A program made the translations under genes and the position numbers. DNA of 64,000 nt from an uncultured Erythrobacter sp. (lineage in GTDB: Bacteria; Pseudomonadota; Alphaproteobacteria; Sphingomonadales; Sphingomonadaceae), in NCBI GenBank assembly GCA_947501005.1, contig CANMTU010000001.1:1016501-1080500 (forward strand). Direction: 5' to 3'. This document shows, in pieces, positions 45,027 to 53,776 of this stretch (the stretch's first letter is position 1; each line of letters begins with the position of its first letter). Under the pieces are notes generated by a model that worked only from the letters and a program-made list of their open reading frames with translations, made no database searches and had not been told where the DNA came from.

Positions 45027-46025
45027 ATGAGAAACGAACAGGGCATCGCAATCGTCGACCGCGACGAGGACGGGGTAGACCGCGCTTTCCGGCAGGACGT
45101 TCTGAAGGGCCTGCGCCAGCGACAGAAGGCGATCCCGGCCCGCTGGCTCTACGACGATGCCGGCTCGCAATTGTTCGAGGATATCACCGAGGTTGCGGAA
45201 TACTATCCGACCCGGGCGGAAACCGAGGTCCTGACTGCGCGCGGCGAGGAATTCGCGGAACTGATCGGCGCGGGCCGGGCGGTGGTCGAATTCGGATCGG
45301 GCAGTTCGGTCAAGACGCCGCTGCTCCTGTCGGCCATCGCACCGGCCGCTTACGTGCCGCTGGATATCGCGGGCGATTTCCTGCGCGAATCCGCGGCGGC
45401 GCTGGGCGAGAAACTCCCCGGCCTGCCCATCTACCCGGTCGAGGCGGATTTCATGCGCGAGACGCCTTTGCCCGATGCGGTCGAGGCCATGCCCAAGCTC
45501 GGCTTCTTTCCCGGTTCGACCATCGGCAACATGGTCCCGCGCACCGCGGTCGATTTGCTGCGTTCGATGCGCGCCACCCTGCGGGCGGACGAGGCGACGG
45601 CGCCGCTGCTGCTGATCGGGATGGATCTGGTCAAGGATCGCGCGGTGCTGGAGGCGGCGTATGACGATGCGGACGGGGTGACCGCGCAGTTCAACCTCAA
45701 CCTCGCCCGCCGGATCAATCGCGAACTCAATGGCGACATTCCGCTGGACGCCCTGCGCCACGAAGCGCGCTGGAACGACGAATTCGCCCGCATCGAAATG
45801 CACCTTGAAGCGCAGCGCGATCTTGCATTCTCGATCTGCGGCGAACGCTTCGCCATGGCCAAGGGCGAGACGATCCATACCGAGAACAGCCACAAATTCA
45901 CCCGCCGCAGTTCCGCGACCCTGCTGCTGGCGGGCGGGTGGACGCCGATCGCGCGCTGGACCGATGCGAAGAAGCGCTTCTCCGTGATCCTGGCGGAAGC
46001 GACGGAACAGCGCGAGGCACCCTGA
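45027..46025 (+). CDS. egtD: L-histidine N(alpha)-methyltransferase EgtD
   Basis: 332 residues. The SAM-binding VVEFGSGSSVKT, the PVEADFM segment, FPGSTIGNM and the C-terminal HTENSHKFT are the EgtD signature. It trimethylates histidine to hercynine, the substrate of EgtB. It is in one operon with egtB (6-base gap). No egtA, egtC or egtE is nearby. Confidence 0.94.
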   Translation: MRNEQGIAIVDRDEDGVDRAFRQDVLKGLRQRQKAIPARWLYDDAGSQLFEDITEVAEYYPTRAETEVLTARGEEFAELIGAGRAVVEFGSGSSVKTPLLLSAIAPAAYVPLDIAGDFLRESAAALGEKLPGLPIYPVEADFMRETPLPDAVEAMPKLGFFPGSTIGNMVPRTAVDLLRSMRATLRADEATAPLLLIGMDLVKDRAVLEAAYDDADGVTAQFNLNLARRINRELNGDIPLDALRHEARWNDEFARIEMHLEAQRDLAFSICGERFAMAKGETIHTENSHKFTRRSSATLLLAGGWTPIARWTDAKKRFSVILAEATEQREAP

Positions 46026-46058
46026 CACGCGGTCGGGCGCCTCGTCGCTGCCGCAAGT

Positions 46059-46655
46059 TTAAAGCTGCGCGATCTTCTCGTCCGCCGCGGCGAGGCCTTG
46101 CTCGATCGCTTCCGGTCCGAAGCCCGCCTTCTCGACCCGGATGAAATGCAGGTCGGTCACGCCGATGAATTCGAAGAACGTCTTGAGCAGGCTTTCCTGA
46201 TTCTCCGCCAGCTGATCCATCGTGTATTCCCCGCCCCGGGTCGAGGCGATGACGACCTTGCGCCCGCCGATCAGACCTTCCGGCCCGTTCTCGGAATATT
46301 TGAACGAGACGCCGGGAACGCCCAGCCGGTCGATCCACGCCTTGAGCTGGCTGGGAATGGTGAAATTGTACATCGGCGCGCCGACGATCACGACATCGCT
46401 GGCGATGAATTCGTCGAGCACGGCGCGCTGTTCGGGATAGGCCGCGGCGACGGCTTCCTCGTGCGTATCGGGGGCGGTGCGGATCGCCTTGGTCGTGATG
46501 GGATTGAGATGCGGCAGCGGATCGGCGGCGAGATCGCGCTCCACCACATTCGCATCGGGGTGCTTTTCGCGAAAATGGGCGACCAGCTTTTCGGTGAGCT
46601 TGCGCGAGATGGATTGCTCGCCGGTGGTGGCGCTGTCGATATGGAGGATTTGCAT
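46059..46655 (-). CDS. azoR: FMN-dependent NADH-azoreductase
   Basis: 198 residues of flavodoxin-like fold. The phosphate-binding MQILHIDSATTGEQSISRKL and FMN-contacting GAPMYNFTIPSQLKAWIDRL and STRGGEY are typical. AzoR reduces azo dyes and, more importantly, quinones by two electrons, so it protects against electrophiles. It faces the HxlR regulator gene across 40 bases. Confidence 0.93.
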   Translation of the reverse strand: MQILHIDSATTGEQSISRKLTEKLVAHFREKHPDANVVERDLAADPLPHLNPITTKAIRTAPDTHEEAVAAAYPEQRAVLDEFIASDVVIVGAPMYNFTIPSQLKAWIDRLGVPGVSFKYSENGPEGLIGGRKVVIASTRGGEYTMDQLAENQESLLKTFFEFIGVTDLHFIRVEKAGFGPEAIEQGLAAADEKIAQL

Positions 46656-46695
46656 TCGTCTTGTCCTTGGTCACTATCGGGAACCTGGAGGACAT

Positions 46696-47133
46696 ATGGA
46701 AACCGCACTGCACCCTTTGCAAGAAGGCACTTCGACGTCCGGTAGGGACAGCGATGTAACCTTGCATGTCGAAGGCCCGCCCCAATGCAGCGCGGTGAAC
46801 GACATTCTCTCCCGCGTGGGCGACAAATGGTCGGTCCGGGTCGTCCTCTCGCTGGCGGTGGGATCGCGGCGGTTCGGCCAGCTGCGCCGCGAGATCGACG
46901 GGATATCCCAGCGCATGCTGACCCGGACCCTGCGCAATCTGGAGCGGGACGGCCTGGTCGAGCGCACGGTGACGCCCACCGTGCCGCTGCGCGTGGATTA
47001 CGCGCTGACCCTTCTCGGGCGCTCGCTGTGCAAGCCGGTTGCACTGCTGGGCGACTGGGCGATCAACAATATGGGCCGGATCGAGGAAGCTCGCGCCGCC
47101 TATGACCTGCGCGAGGATCAGACGAAGCTGTAG
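46696..47133 (+). CDS. HxlR-family winged-helix regulator, probable sensor of electrophiles
   Basis: 145 residues. The HxlR/DUF24 wing-helix lies at residues about 30-115 (CSAVNDILSRVGDKWSVRVVLSL, then FGQLRREIDGISQRMLTRTLRNLERDGLVER). Cys31 just before the first helix is at the position of the redox Cys of YodB and HypR. B. subtilis YodB represses azoR1, so by analogy this protein probably represses the divergent azoreductase. GGAG precedes the ATG. The 3' end overlaps the convergent priA gene by 16 bases. Confidence 0.85.
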   Translation: METALHPLQEGTSTSGRDSDVTLHVEGPPQCSAVNDILSRVGDKWSVRVVLSLAVGSRRFGQLRREIDGISQRMLTRTLRNLERDGLVERTVTPTVPLRVDYALTLLGRSLCKPVALLGDWAINNMGRIEEARAAYDLREDQTKL

Positions 47134-49283
47134 GGATCGATGTCCACCCCGACGCGCACGCCGGGCGGGTGCTCGATCTCGCCCAGCCAGCGGCGCAGGA
47201 TGGCCTGCAATTGCACGTTGCGCCGGGCGTTGATCAGGAAGCGATAGCGGTAGCGGCCCCGCAGCAGCGCCATCGGGGCGGGCGCGGGGCCAAAGATGAC
47301 CAGATCCTCGACCTGCGGGCGGTGGCCGCCGATCCTGTGTGCCGCCTCGCGCGCTTCGGCATCGTCCTCCGACGACACGATGATCGAGGCCCAGCGGCCG
47401 AAGGGCGGGGCGCCGGCATGGCGGCGCGCTTCGGTTTCGGCTTCGTAGAAGGCGTCGCGGTCGCCCGCCGCCAACGCGACGATGACGCTCGCCTCGGGGT
47501 GGCGGGTCTGGAGCAGCACCTCACCCGGCTTCGCGCCCCGGCCGGCACGGCCCGCGACCTGCGCGACCTGCTGATACGTCCGCTCGCCCGCGCGCAAATC
47601 GCCGCCTTCCAGCCCCAGATCGGCATCGACCACGCCGACCAGCGTGAGTTCGGGAAAATGGAAGCCCTTGGTGACGAGCTGCGTGCCGACGATCACGTCG
47701 ATCGCGCCTGCCTCGACCTGCGCGATGAACTCCGCCGCGCGTCCGGGGGAGTTGAGCGTGTCGGAGGTGGCGACGAAGACGCGCGCCTGCGGCAGGCGCT
47801 CGGCAACCTCGTCGGCGATCCGCTCGACCCCGGGGCCGCAGGCGACGAGGCAATCGGGCTCGCCGCATTCGGGGCAGGTTTCGGGCTGCTTCGTTTCGTG
47901 TCCGCAATGGTGGCAGGCGAGCCGCTGTGTGAAGCGATGCTCGACCAGCCAAGCGCTGCAATTGGGGCACTGAAAGCGGAACCCGCAATTGCGGCACAGC
48001 GTCAGCGGCGCATAGCCGCGGCGGTTGAGGAACAGCAGCGACTGCTCGCCGCGGGCTAGCCGCTCCTCGATCCCGTCGACCAGCCGATGCGCGAGCCACT
48101 GGCCGGCGCCGGGTTTTTCTTCGGTCAGGTCAATCGTTGCGATGCTGGGCAGTTGCGCGCCGCCGAACCGGCTCGGCAGGTCGAGCTTCTCGTACACGCC
48201 GCTTTCGGCCATCTGCAGGCTCTCGATCGCCGGGGTGGCGCTGGCGAGGACAACCGGTACCTGTTCAAAATGCGCGCGCATCACGGCGACATCGCGCGCA
48301 TTATAGCGCACGCCGTCCTCCTGCTTGAAGCTGATCTCGTGCGCCTCGTCGACCACGATCAGGCCGAGGCTGGCGAACGGCAGGAACAGGGCGGATCGCG
48401 CGCCGACCACCACCTGCGCCGCACCGCTGGCGACATTGCGCCAGGCGCGGCGGCGCTCGGTCGATTTGAGCGAGGAGTGCCACACCACCGGGGCGGCGCC
48501 GAAGCGCTCTTCGAACCGGTGGAGGAAATTCTCGGTCAGCGCGATTTCGGGCAGGAGGACCAGCACTTGCCGCCCGCGCCGCAGCGCCTCGGCCATTGGT
48601 TCGAAATAGGTTTCGGTCTTGCCCGATCCGGTCACCCCGTCGAGCAGGAAGGGTGCAAAGCTTTTTGCCCGCACAGCCTCGCACAAGCGGTCCGCGACCT
48701 CGCGCTGGTCTTCGCTCAATTCCGGCTGCGCAAAGTCGGGCCGCGCCGCGTCGTAAGGCCGGTCGCTATCGACCTGCACCGGCTCGAGCGCGCCCTGATT
48801 GACGAGCCCGCGCAGCACGCCTTCCGAGACGCCGGCAATGCCGGCCAGCTCGCGGATCGTCGCCTGCTCGCCTTCCAGAGCCTCGAGTGCGGCCTGCCGC
48901 TGCGGGGTCATGCGTTCGGGCAGGCCGCCGGTCAGCCGGTATTCGGTGATCGAGGCCGGACCCTTCAGCGCCCCGCCGGACGAGAGCGCCATGCGCGCCA
49001 CGCTGGCGAGCGAGGCGACGTAGTAATCCGCGGTCCATTCGATCAGTCGTCGCAGCGCCGCCGACAGCGGCGGGACGGGCAGGACACCGCGTAAGGGGCG
49101 CAGCTTCTCGGACGGAACCTCGCTCCCCGGAAGCCGTTCCGCCTCCCACACGATGCCGACGATCGTCCGCGGGCCGAGCGGGCATTCCACCACCGAACCC
49201 GGCTCCACCATCATGCCGTCCGGCACCTTGTAATCCAGCGGGCCGAGGGCGGCATTGAAAACGAGGCAGCGCACGCGGTTCAT
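47118..49283 (-). CDS. priA: Primosomal protein N' (replication restart helicase PriA)
   Basis: 721 residues. It contains a 3'-DNA-binding N-terminal domain (MNRVRCLVFNAALGPLDYKVP), the Walker A VTGSGKTE, DEAH box VVDEAHE, and the zinc ligands CRNCGFRFQCPNCS and CHHCGHETKQPETCPECG. It reloads the replisome at stalled forks. The start at 49283 gives the canonical N-terminus; two earlier ATGs are possible. Confidence 0.95.
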   Translation of the reverse strand: MNRVRCLVFNAALGPLDYKVPDGMMVEPGSVVECPLGPRTIVGIVWEAERLPGSEVPSEKLRPLRGVLPVPPLSAALRRLIEWTADYYVASLASVARMALSSGGALKGPASITEYRLTGGLPERMTPQRQAALEALEGEQATIRELAGIAGVSEGVLRGLVNQGALEPVQVDSDRPYDAARPDFAQPELSEDQREVADRLCEAVRAKSFAPFLLDGVTGSGKTETYFEPMAEALRRGRQVLVLLPEIALTENFLHRFEERFGAAPVVWHSSLKSTERRRAWRNVASGAAQVVVGARSALFLPFASLGLIVVDEAHEISFKQEDGVRYNARDVAVMRAHFEQVPVVLASATPAIESLQMAESGVYEKLDLPSRFGGAQLPSIATIDLTEEKPGAGQWLAHRLVDGIEERLARGEQSLLFLNRRGYAPLTLCRNCGFRFQCPNCSAWLVEHRFTQRLACHHCGHETKQPETCPECGEPDCLVACGPGVERIADEVAERLPQARVFVATSDTLNSPGRAAEFIAQVEAGAIDVIVGTQLVTKGFHFPELTLVGVVDADLGLEGGDLRAGERTYQQVAQVAGRAGRGAKPGEVLLQTRHPEASVIVALAAGDRDAFYEAETEARRHAGAPPFGRWASIIVSSEDDAEAREAAHRIGGHRPQVEDLVIFGPAPAPMALLRGRYRYRFLINARRNVQLQAILRRWLGEIEHPPGVRVGVDIDPYSFV

Positions 49284-49348
49284 CGAAGCGCACATATGGG
49301 CGGTGTAGGGCGGATGCGACAAGGGCAGCGTATGAGGAGAGCCGTATT

Positions 49349-50062
49349 ATGACCGAGATTCTCGCAAATCCCCCCATTCTCGGCAAGGCGACCGGGCGGC
49401 GGGCCTTCCTCGGCGGCATCTCGCTGGGCGGGGCGGCGCTGGCGCTGGCAGGGTGCCAGAGCCTGCCGCAACTCAGCCTGACCGACGCGATCCAGCGCCT
49501 GCTCTATCTCTCGAGCGAGCGCGCGTTCGACCGAATGCTGCAACGTGGCGGCTTCTGGGACCAGCAGGTCGCGCAGCTCGGGCTCGATGGCTTGCTGGGC
49601 GCGCGGGGCGGGGTACTCAATTCGATCCTCACCTCCGCCCTGTTCAAGGACCGGCTGTACGATGCCTTCGGCGAGATCGCCTATCGCGGGGCGGCACGGG
49701 CGGCGCCGCTGGTGACCGATGCGGTGCGGGTGATCGGGGTGCGCGGCGCGGTCGACCTCGTCAGCGGCGGTCCGCGCGCGGCGACGTCTTACTTGCGCGG
49801 TCAGATGGGCGCGCGCCTGATCGATGCGATGGTGCCGGAACTGGGCCAGGCGATGCGGGCCGCGAACGATCCGCTGGTTGGGCAGGCACTGTCGGCCCTG
49901 ACCGGCGTGGACGTACCGCAGATCGCCAACCGCGTCGCCGCCGGCGTCGACGACATCATCTGGCGCGAGATCGGCAACGAGGAGGCGGAGATTCGCCGCG
50001 ATCCCGCTGCGACCCGCGATCCCGTGCTGATCGGAGTCTTCGGCGGTGCCGGCGCCTTTTAG
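49349..50062 (+). CDS. DUF4197 lipoprotein
   Basis: 237 residues. A twin-arginine-like signal ([21 protein letters not shown]) ends in a lipobox, so it is probably a Tat-exported lipoprotein. The mature part is helical with the DUF4197 segments [30 protein letters not shown] and [26 protein letters not shown] ends. Function unknown. It is transcribed in the same direction as the downstream aldolase but is 92 bases away. Confidence 0.82.
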   Translation: MTEILANPPILGKATGRRAFLGGISLGGAALALAGCQSLPQLSLTDAIQRLLYLSSERAFDRMLQRGGFWDQQVAQLGLDGLLGARGGVLNSILTSALFKDRLYDAFGEIAYRGAARAAPLVTDAVRVIGVRGAVDLVSGGPRAATSYLRGQMGARLIDAMVPELGQAMRAANDPLVGQALSALTGVDVPQIANRVAAGVDDIIWREIGNEEAEIRRDPAATRDPVLIGVFGGAGAF

Positions 50063-50154
50063 GAGGCGGCGCAGCGCGGCAAGCCTTGACTTGGCGCCCG
50101 CAATCCGTTTGCAACGCAACGAAAGATCCTCGCGCTAATCCAAGGCTGCCTTTC

Positions 50155-50814
50155 ATGAAATTCTTTGCCGACACCGCCGAAATCTCCGAGATCGAGGAAC
50201 TGGCCGAAACCGGCCTGCTCGACGGGGTGACCACCAACCCCTCGCTGATCGCCAAGTCGGGGCGCGACTTCATGGATGTGACGAAGGAGATCTGCGCGCT
50301 CGTCGACGGGCCGGTGAGCGCGGAGGTCGTCGCCCTCGATCACGAGACGATGATGAAGGAGGCCGAGGCGCTGCGCCGCATCGCCGACAATGTGTGCATC
50401 AAGGTGCCGCTGACGATGGACGGCCTCAAGACCTGCCGCAAGCTGACCGGCGACGGCACGATGGTCAACGTGACGCTGTGCTTCTCGGCCAATCAGGCAC
50501 TGCTCGCGGCGAAGGCGGGGGCGACCTTCGTCTCGCCCTTCATCGGCCGGCACGACGATAACGGGTTCGATGGGATGGAACTGATCCGCGACATCCGCCT
50601 CGTCTACGACAATTACCTGTTCGACACCGAAATCCTCGCCGCCTCGGTCCGCCATGCGACCCATGTGCTTGAATGTGCGCGGATCGGTGCCGATGTTGCG
50701 ACCATGCCGCCCAAGGTCATCACCAGCCTCGTCAACCATGTCCTGACGGACAAGGGCATCGAAGGCTTCCTCGCCGACTGGGCCAAGACCGGGCAGACGA
50801 TCCCGATTTCGTAA
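50155..50814 (+). CDS. fsa: Transaldolase-like fructose-6-phosphate aldolase
   Basis: 219 residues, the short transaldolase (MipB/TalC) subfamily. [26 protein letters not shown], the catalytic Lys in [40 protein letters not shown] and [13 protein letters not shown] are conserved. It may be a true transaldolase of the pentose phosphate pathway or a fructose-6-phosphate aldolase. Its stop is directly followed by the cobT start, with no gap. Confidence 0.93.
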   Translation: MKFFADTAEISEIEELAETGLLDGVTTNPSLIAKSGRDFMDVTKEICALVDGPVSAEVVALDHETMMKEAEALRRIADNVCIKVPLTMDGLKTCRKLTGDGTMVNVTLCFSANQALLAAKAGATFVSPFIGRHDDNGFDGMELIRDIRLVYDNYLFDTEILAASVRHATHVLECARIGADVATMPPKVITSLVNHVLTDKGIEGFLADWAKTGQTIPIS

Positions 50815-52635
50815 GTGGCGGACCAGACCCCTCTCGACCGTTTCAAGCAGGCGCTGACCGGCACGGCGCGCGCGCTTTCGCACGAACCGGAAGTCGAGGT
50901 TGCGTGGAGCGCGGACAACCCGGCGCAATCGGGCCGCAATTTCCGCGTGCCGCTGCCAGGGCGCACCTTGCCGCCCGCGCAGGCGCGGGAAGCGCGGGGC
51001 TTTGCCGACAGTTTCGCGCTGCGGCTGCGCCACCATAACGAGAAGGTCCACGCATCGGGCGCGCCGCCCGAACCGATCGCCCGGGCTTGCTACGATGCGA
51101 TCGAGCAGGTTCGCTACGAGGCGCTGGGGGCGACGCGCTTCTCCGGCATTCGCGACAATCTCACCTCGGCGGTCGAGATGCGCACCGCCGGCGATCCGAT
51201 CGTGCGAGCCGACGAGGCGAGCGAGGTGCCGCTGCCCACCGCGCTGTCGCTGATGCTGCGCGAGGCGCTGACCGGCGAGGCGATCCCCAGCCGGGCGCAG
51301 GCCGGCGTGGACATGGTGCGCGACGATATCCTGTCGCGGATCGGCACCGATCTCGACAGCCTGACCGACGCGCTGGACGATCAGCGCGCCTTCCAGTCGC
51401 TCACCCTCGACATGCTGCGCAATCTCGACCTGACCCTGCCCGACACGCCGGACGACAGCGGCGGCGACGAGACCGGCGAGGACGACGGCGAAACGCCCGA
51501 GGACGATTCCGACACCGACGAGGAAGACGAGGGCGAGGCCGAACCCCAGTCGAGCGATGCGCGCGGCGAACTGTCCGACGGCGAGGCGGACGGCGATTCC
51601 GAGCAGGAAAGCGACGGCGAGCAGGAGATGGACGACGGCGATCCGTCCGACGAGGAGGGCGAGGGCATGCAGCCCGTCCGCCCCAACCGCCCGTGGACCG
51701 ACCTGCCGGAAAATTTCGACTACACCGCCTACACGCGCAATTTCGACGAGATCGTGGAAGCGCCCGAACTGTGCGACCACGAGGAGCTCGACCGGCTGCG
51801 CACCTATCTCGACAGCCAGCTGGCCGGATTGCAGGGTATCGTCACCCGGCTCGCCAATCGGTTGCAGCGCCGCTTGATGGCGCAGCAGAACCGCAGCTGG
51901 GATTTCGACCAGGAAGAGGGCCTGCTCGATGCCGCGCGCCTGACCCGGGTGGTCGTCAGCCCCGGCCATGCGCTAAGCTACAAGATGGAGCGCGACACCG
52001 AGTTCAAGGACACGGTCGTCACACTGCTGATCGACAATTCGGGCTCGATGCGCGGGCGCCCGATCTCCATTGCCGCGATCAGCGCCGACATCATGGCGCG
52101 CACGCTGGAACGCTGCGGCGTGAAGACCGAGATTCTCGGCTTCACCACGCGCGCGTGGAAAGGCGGGCGCAGCCGCGAGGCATGGCTCGCCGATGGCCGC
52201 CCCAACGGTCCCGGCCGGCTCAACGATCTACGCCACATCATCTACAAGAAGGCGGACGAACCGTGGCGCCGCGCCCGCCGCAATCTTGGCCTGATGATGC
52301 GCGAGGGGCTCCTGAAAGAGAACATCGACGGCGAGGCGCTGCTATGGGCGCACACCCGCCTCCTCGCCCGCAGCGAGGACCGCCGCATCCTGATGGTGAT
52401 TTCCGACGGTGCGCCGGTCGACGATTCGACCCTGTCGGTCAATTCCGCCGGCTATCTCGAAAGCCACTTGCGCAAGGTGATCGACTGGATCGAGAAGCAA
52501 TCGCCGGTCCAGCTCGCCGCTATCGGCATCGGCCATGACGTGACCCGCTACTACAAGCGTTCGGTCACGATCATGGATGTGGAGCAGCTCGGCGGGACGA
52601 TCATCGAACAGCTGGCGGGGCTGTTCGAGGTGTAG
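50815..52635 (+). CDS. cobT: Aerobic cobaltochelatase subunit CobT
   Basis: 606 residues starting with GTG. A helical N-terminal domain, a long very acidic central linker (about residues 215-290, rich in Asp, Glu and Ser) and a C-terminal von Willebrand A domain with the MIDAS motif beginning at Asp407 (DNSGSMRG). CobT with CobS (an AAA+ ATPase) and CobN inserts cobalt into hydrogenobyrinate a,c-diamide in aerobic B12 synthesis. CobS is not in this window. The cobT start directly abuts the fsa stop. Confidence 0.93.
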   Translation: MADQTPLDRFKQALTGTARALSHEPEVEVAWSADNPAQSGRNFRVPLPGRTLPPAQAREARGFADSFALRLRHHNEKVHASGAPPEPIARACYDAIEQVRYEALGATRFSGIRDNLTSAVEMRTAGDPIVRADEASEVPLPTALSLMLREALTGEAIPSRAQAGVDMVRDDILSRIGTDLDSLTDALDDQRAFQSLTLDMLRNLDLTLPDTPDDSGGDETGEDDGETPEDDSDTDEEDEGEAEPQSSDARGELSDGEADGDSEQESDGEQEMDDGDPSDEEGEGMQPVRPNRPWTDLPENFDYTAYTRNFDEIVEAPELCDHEELDRLRTYLDSQLAGLQGIVTRLANRLQRRLMAQQNRSWDFDQEEGLLDAARLTRVVVSPGHALSYKMERDTEFKDTVVTLLIDNSGSMRGRPISIAAISADIMARTLERCGVKTEILGFTTRAWKGGRSREAWLADGRPNGPGRLNDLRHIIYKKADEPWRRARRNLGLMMREGLLKENIDGEALLWAHTRLLARSEDRRILMVISDGAPVDDSTLSVNSAGYLESHLRKVIDWIEKQSPVQLAAIGIGHDVTRYYKRSVTIMDVEQLGGTIIEQLAGLFEV

Positions 52636-52641
52636 GGGTGA

Positions 52642-52989
52642 ATGAAACGAGATATGGAGACGATCCGCGCTCTACTTCTTTGGATGGAAGACCAGAGTGA
52701 AGGGCTCTTTCTCTATTATTCGCTTCCTGAGATGCCTGACGCGACAACAACGGTTGAGCATGTAAGGATGCTTGTATCCGGCGGATTCTTAGAAGAAACA
52801 CCACAGAGAGCATTTCGGATTAGCTGGGAAGGGCACGAGTTTATAGATAAAGTGCGCGATCCTGAGGTGTGGAGAAAAACCAAAGACGGCGCCTCCAAAC
52901 TTGGCTCTTGGAGCGTAAAACTGCTTGGAGAAATGGCGAGCGGTTTCATTCGGGTAAAAGCTACTGAACTCGGGCTACCCATAGGGTGA
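52642..52989 (+). CDS. DUF2513 protein, low-GC and probably acquired
   Basis: 115 residues. MKRDMETIRALLLWMED and FRISWEGHEFIDKVRDPEVWRK, then WSVKLLGEMASGFIRVKATELGL match the DUF2513 family, which is common in phage and mobile regions. Function unknown; the structure suggests a winged helix. The base composition is about 47-48% G+C in the two lines counted, far below its neighbours, and codon use is AT-rich. It lies between cobT and a nitroreductase gene whose GTG start overlaps its stop (GTGA). Short direct repeats TAGGGGTGA (52633) and TAGGGTGA (52982) flank it, which suggests it was inserted. Confidence 0.8.
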   Translation: MKRDMETIRALLLWMEDQSEGLFLYYSLPEMPDATTTVEHVRMLVSGGFLEETPQRAFRISWEGHEFIDKVRDPEVWRKTKDGASKLGSWSVKLLGEMASGFIRVKATELGLPIG

Positions 52990-53657
52990 CCCCAACCGAA
53001 GCCGTCCAAACCCGCCGCTCAGTCCGCGCTTTCACTGACCGACCGGTCGAGCGCGACACCCTCACCCGCATCCTCGAAAAGGCGCAGCGCAGCCCTTCCG
53101 GCGGCAACGTCCAGCCGTGGAACGCCATCGTGTTGACTGGCGAGCCGATGCAGAAGCTGTTCGACCGCGTGGCGCTGGAATTTCCGAAGGGCCGTGCGGC
53201 GCTCAAGCCCGAATACGCTATCTATCCCGAGGGGCTAGGCGGCCGCTACGAGGACCATCGCTTCGGGGTGGGAGAGGACATGTACGCCGCGCTCGGCATT
53301 GCGCGGGAGGACAAGGGTAAGCGCCTCGCATGGTTCGCGCAGAACTTCCGCGCGTTCGGGGCGCCGGTCCTGATGCTGGTCCACACACCGAAATATATGG
53401 GCCCGCCGCAATGGAGCGATATCGGCATGTGGCTGCAGACCGTCATGCTGCTGCTGCGCGAGGCGGGGCTCGACAGCTGCGCGCAGGAAGCCTGGGCCGC
53501 CTACAGCCCGCAAGTGCGCAAGGTGGTCGATATTCCTCCGGATCACATCTTCTTCTGCGGCATGGCCATCGGCCATCGCGATCCCGATGCGCCGGTGAAC
53601 GCGTTCGACGTGAAACGCGTGGCATTGGACGATAGCGTGCGTTGGGAAGGGTGGTAA
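52986..53657 (+). CDS. Nitroreductase (NfnB/BluB-like fold) family protein
   Basis: 223 residues starting with GTG. The FMN-phosphate motif TRRSVRAFTDRPVE, AQRSPSGGNVQPW, and GLDSCAQEAWAAYSPQVRKVV with FFCGMAIGHRDPDAPVN place it in the larger nitroreductase group that accepts quinones and nitroaromatics. The substrate is unknown. The GTG start overlaps the stop of the low-GC DUF2513 gene; without that gene the same GTG would follow the cobT stop by 2 bases. Confidence 0.88.
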   Translation: MTPTEAVQTRRSVRAFTDRPVERDTLTRILEKAQRSPSGGNVQPWNAIVLTGEPMQKLFDRVALEFPKGRAALKPEYAIYPEGLGGRYEDHRFGVGEDMYAALGIAREDKGKRLAWFAQNFRAFGAPVLMLVHTPKYMGPPQWSDIGMWLQTVMLLLREAGLDSCAQEAWAAYSPQVRKVVDIPPDHIFFCGMAIGHRDPDAPVNAFDVKRVALDDSVRWEGW

Positions 53658-53670
53658 GATTAGTGGCTGT

Positions 53671-53750
53671 GCTTCGACAAGCTCAGCACGAACGGATGTC
53701 GTAGAAGGAAGCAAGTCTGCCCCTTCCGTTCGGCCTGAGCTTGTCGAAGA
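53671..53750. repeat. REP-like inverted repeat of the sphingomonad type
   Basis: GCTTCGACAAGCTCAG (53671-53686) and its near-perfect inverse CTGAGCTTGTCGAAG (53735-53749), with flanks GCACGAACGG and CCGTTCGG also inverted, surround a 33-base spacer. Elements of this sequence are numerous in intergenic DNA of sphingomonads. It lies between the nitroreductase and cysS; part of the right arm could be misread as a cysS start (TTG). Confidence 0.85.
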
Positions 53751-53776
53751 CCATGCGCCGACCTATGCCGCACCCC

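Noticed and set aside
50059-51969. A 636-codon minus-strand open frame over fsa and cobT
   Set aside because: Antisense to two clear genes, arginine/histidine-rich without domains; the acidic linker of cobT read in reverse creates it.
53741-53776. TTG-started N-terminal extension of cysS
   Set aside because: It begins inside the REP-like element and adds no conserved sequence; the ATG at 53777 begins the canonical CysS N-terminus.
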